Positions 63,364 to 64,000 of a DNA stretch of 64,000 bases are shown piece by piece. Under the pieces are notes generated by a model that worked only from the letters and a program-made list of their open reading frames with translations, made no database searches and was not told the DNA's origin. Position numbers and translations under genes: made by a program. Position 1 is the first letter of the stretch. Each line of letters opens with the position of its first letter. Origin of the DNA: Cyanobium sp. WAJ14-Wanaka. GTDB lineage: Bacteria; Cyanobacteriota; Cyanobacteriia; PCC-6307; Cyanobiaceae. The stretch covers positions 186,001 through 250,000 of the forward strand of contig NZ_JAGQAZ010000001.1 of NCBI RefSeq assembly GCF_024345375.1, in the 5' to 3' direction.

Positions 63364-64000
63364 ATGGTGGCCCCATCTGCAAACAGTCCGGATCCCTGGT
63401 GGCGCCAGCAATCCCGCCGGGTGGCGGCGCGTTGGCAGGGGCTCAGTGACCACGGCCAGGTGGGGGTGAGCCTGGCGGCGGTTGGCGGAACTTTGGTGCT
63501 TTGGGCCCTGTTCTGGCCAGTGCCCACCGAGGTGGATGGCATGGGCGTGCTGGTTTTTCCAGATAATGCAGGCATCCTCAACGCCCGTTCAGGCGGCCAG
63601 GTGCGAGACGTTTTCGTCAAGACCGGCCAGCGGGTTCAGCGCGGCCAGGTGCTGATGCAGCTCTATCTACCCGTGCTGGAGCGCCAGCTCGACCAACAGC
63701 GCGGCAACCTGCGCCAGCTTGAAAGAATCAACGAAAGGCTCGATGCCCGAGACTCCCTGCGCCTACTCACCGAGAAGCGCAGTCTTGACACCACCCTGGC
63801 CAAATATGCCGGCGATCGCCGCCGCTACGGGGTGCTGCAATCGACCTATGCCAGCAAACTGCGCAACCTGAATTGGTTGTCCAGCCGCGAGGTGGTAGCC
63901 CCCCTATCCAGCGAGGTGGTCTCGGCGGAACAGGGGCTCACAAACACCGGCGTCAGCCTCGACGACGTCAAGATCAACGAGAAGACCGCCCTGACCAACT
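63364..64000 (+). CDS. HlyD-family membrane fusion protein, NHLP-secretion-like (partial, 3' end cut)
   Basis: Open from the ATG at 63364 to the window edge, 212 complete codons. A short cytoplasmic start with a Trp/Arg-rich stretch, one membrane helix (GVSLAAVGGTLVLWALFW, residues about 36-53), a lipoyl-like half motif (GILNARSGGQVRDVFVKTGQ and VQRGQVLMQLYLP) and then the start of a long coiled coil (LERQLDQQRGNLRQLERIN). This is the periplasmic adaptor layout of type I or peptidase-ABC exporters; the pattern resembles the adaptor of NHLP bacteriocin export. The partner ABC transporter would lie beyond the window. Confidence 0.72.
   Translation, partial: MVAPSANSPDPWWRQQSRRVAARWQGLSDHGQVGVSLAAVGGTLVLWALFWPVPTEVDGMGVLVFPDNAGILNARSGGQVRDVFVKTGQRVQRGQVLMQLYLPVLERQLDQQRGNLRQLERINERLDARDSLRLLTEKRSLDTTLAKYAGDRRRYGVLQSTYASKLRNLNWLSSREVVAPLSSEVVSAEQGLTNTGVSLDDVKINEKTALTN

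Overview
This 64 kb window is a chromosomal segment of a unicellular picocyanobacterium. The best fit is the high-GC Cyanobium / Synechococcus group. The reasons are oxygenic-phototroph genes (petH encoding ferredoxin-NADP+ reductase with a phycobilisome-linker N-terminus, a bciB-type 8-vinyl reductase, crtL, crtE, a CyanoP lipoprotein), cyanobacterial regulators (SasA with a KaiB-like domain, opcA-zwf, a group 2 sigma factor), GC-rich sequence and very tight packing. I did not run a database search, so the placement is an inference. No gene-free stretch exceeds about 220 bp, and I see no insertion sequence, prophage, integrase or CRISPR array.

Layout. 1-9.3 kb: GuaB3-type IMP dehydrogenase, an HcyBio/DUF39 protein, gyrA, crtL, an unusual acetolactate-decarboxylase-like protein with a CARDB-like tail, and a GH57 glucan enzyme. 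9.4-19.3 kb: leuA with an orphan sugar ABC permease, a SemiSWEET plus two CrcB fluoride channel subunits, the c-di-AMP phosphodiesterase PgpH, folD, crtE, a PAP2/DUF212 membrane protein and a RecD-like helicase. 19.3-27.4 kb: a minus-strand run of GAP-family membrane protein, histidine phosphatase, acylphosphatase, cobyrinate diamide synthase, opcA, zwf and petH, then an SRPBCC protein and tRNA-Glu. 27.4-40.9 kb: sasA, two poorly known small proteins, pepN, a GH10-like hydrolase, prs, an LCP protein, bciB, malQ, a RodZ-like HTH protein and a pseudouridine synthase. 41-52.6 kb: sigma factor, UbiB-like kinase, a PLP decarboxylase-like gene with cbiT and cdsA, alpha/beta hydrolase, glycerol-dehydrogenase-like gene, clpC and rimI. 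52.7-64 kb: lysA-cdaA-uppS-bioB-trhO-GST chain, an OprB-like porin, lipA, recR, psbP-like, an FAD oxidoreductase and the first 212 codons of an HlyD/NHLP-type membrane fusion protein cut by the window end.

Themes. Most genes are core housekeeping, many joined by 1-4 bp start/stop overlaps (GTGA, ATGA, TGATG), which implies translational coupling. Both ends of c-di-AMP metabolism are present (cdaA, pgpH). The NADPH module opcA-zwf-petH sits together, with a CRP-like palindrome in front of petH. The less ordinary items are the ALDC-CARDB protein, the orphan permease, the SemiSWEET-CrcB-CrcB cassette, an altered sigma-factor region 4, an LCP protein lacking the usual arginine, a recR gene with no ATG/GTG/TTG start, several short tandem repeats, and the truncated export gene at the right edge. 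I did not find convincing proof of a wholly new system inside the window; the right-edge exporter and the ALDC-CARDB protein are the best leads.
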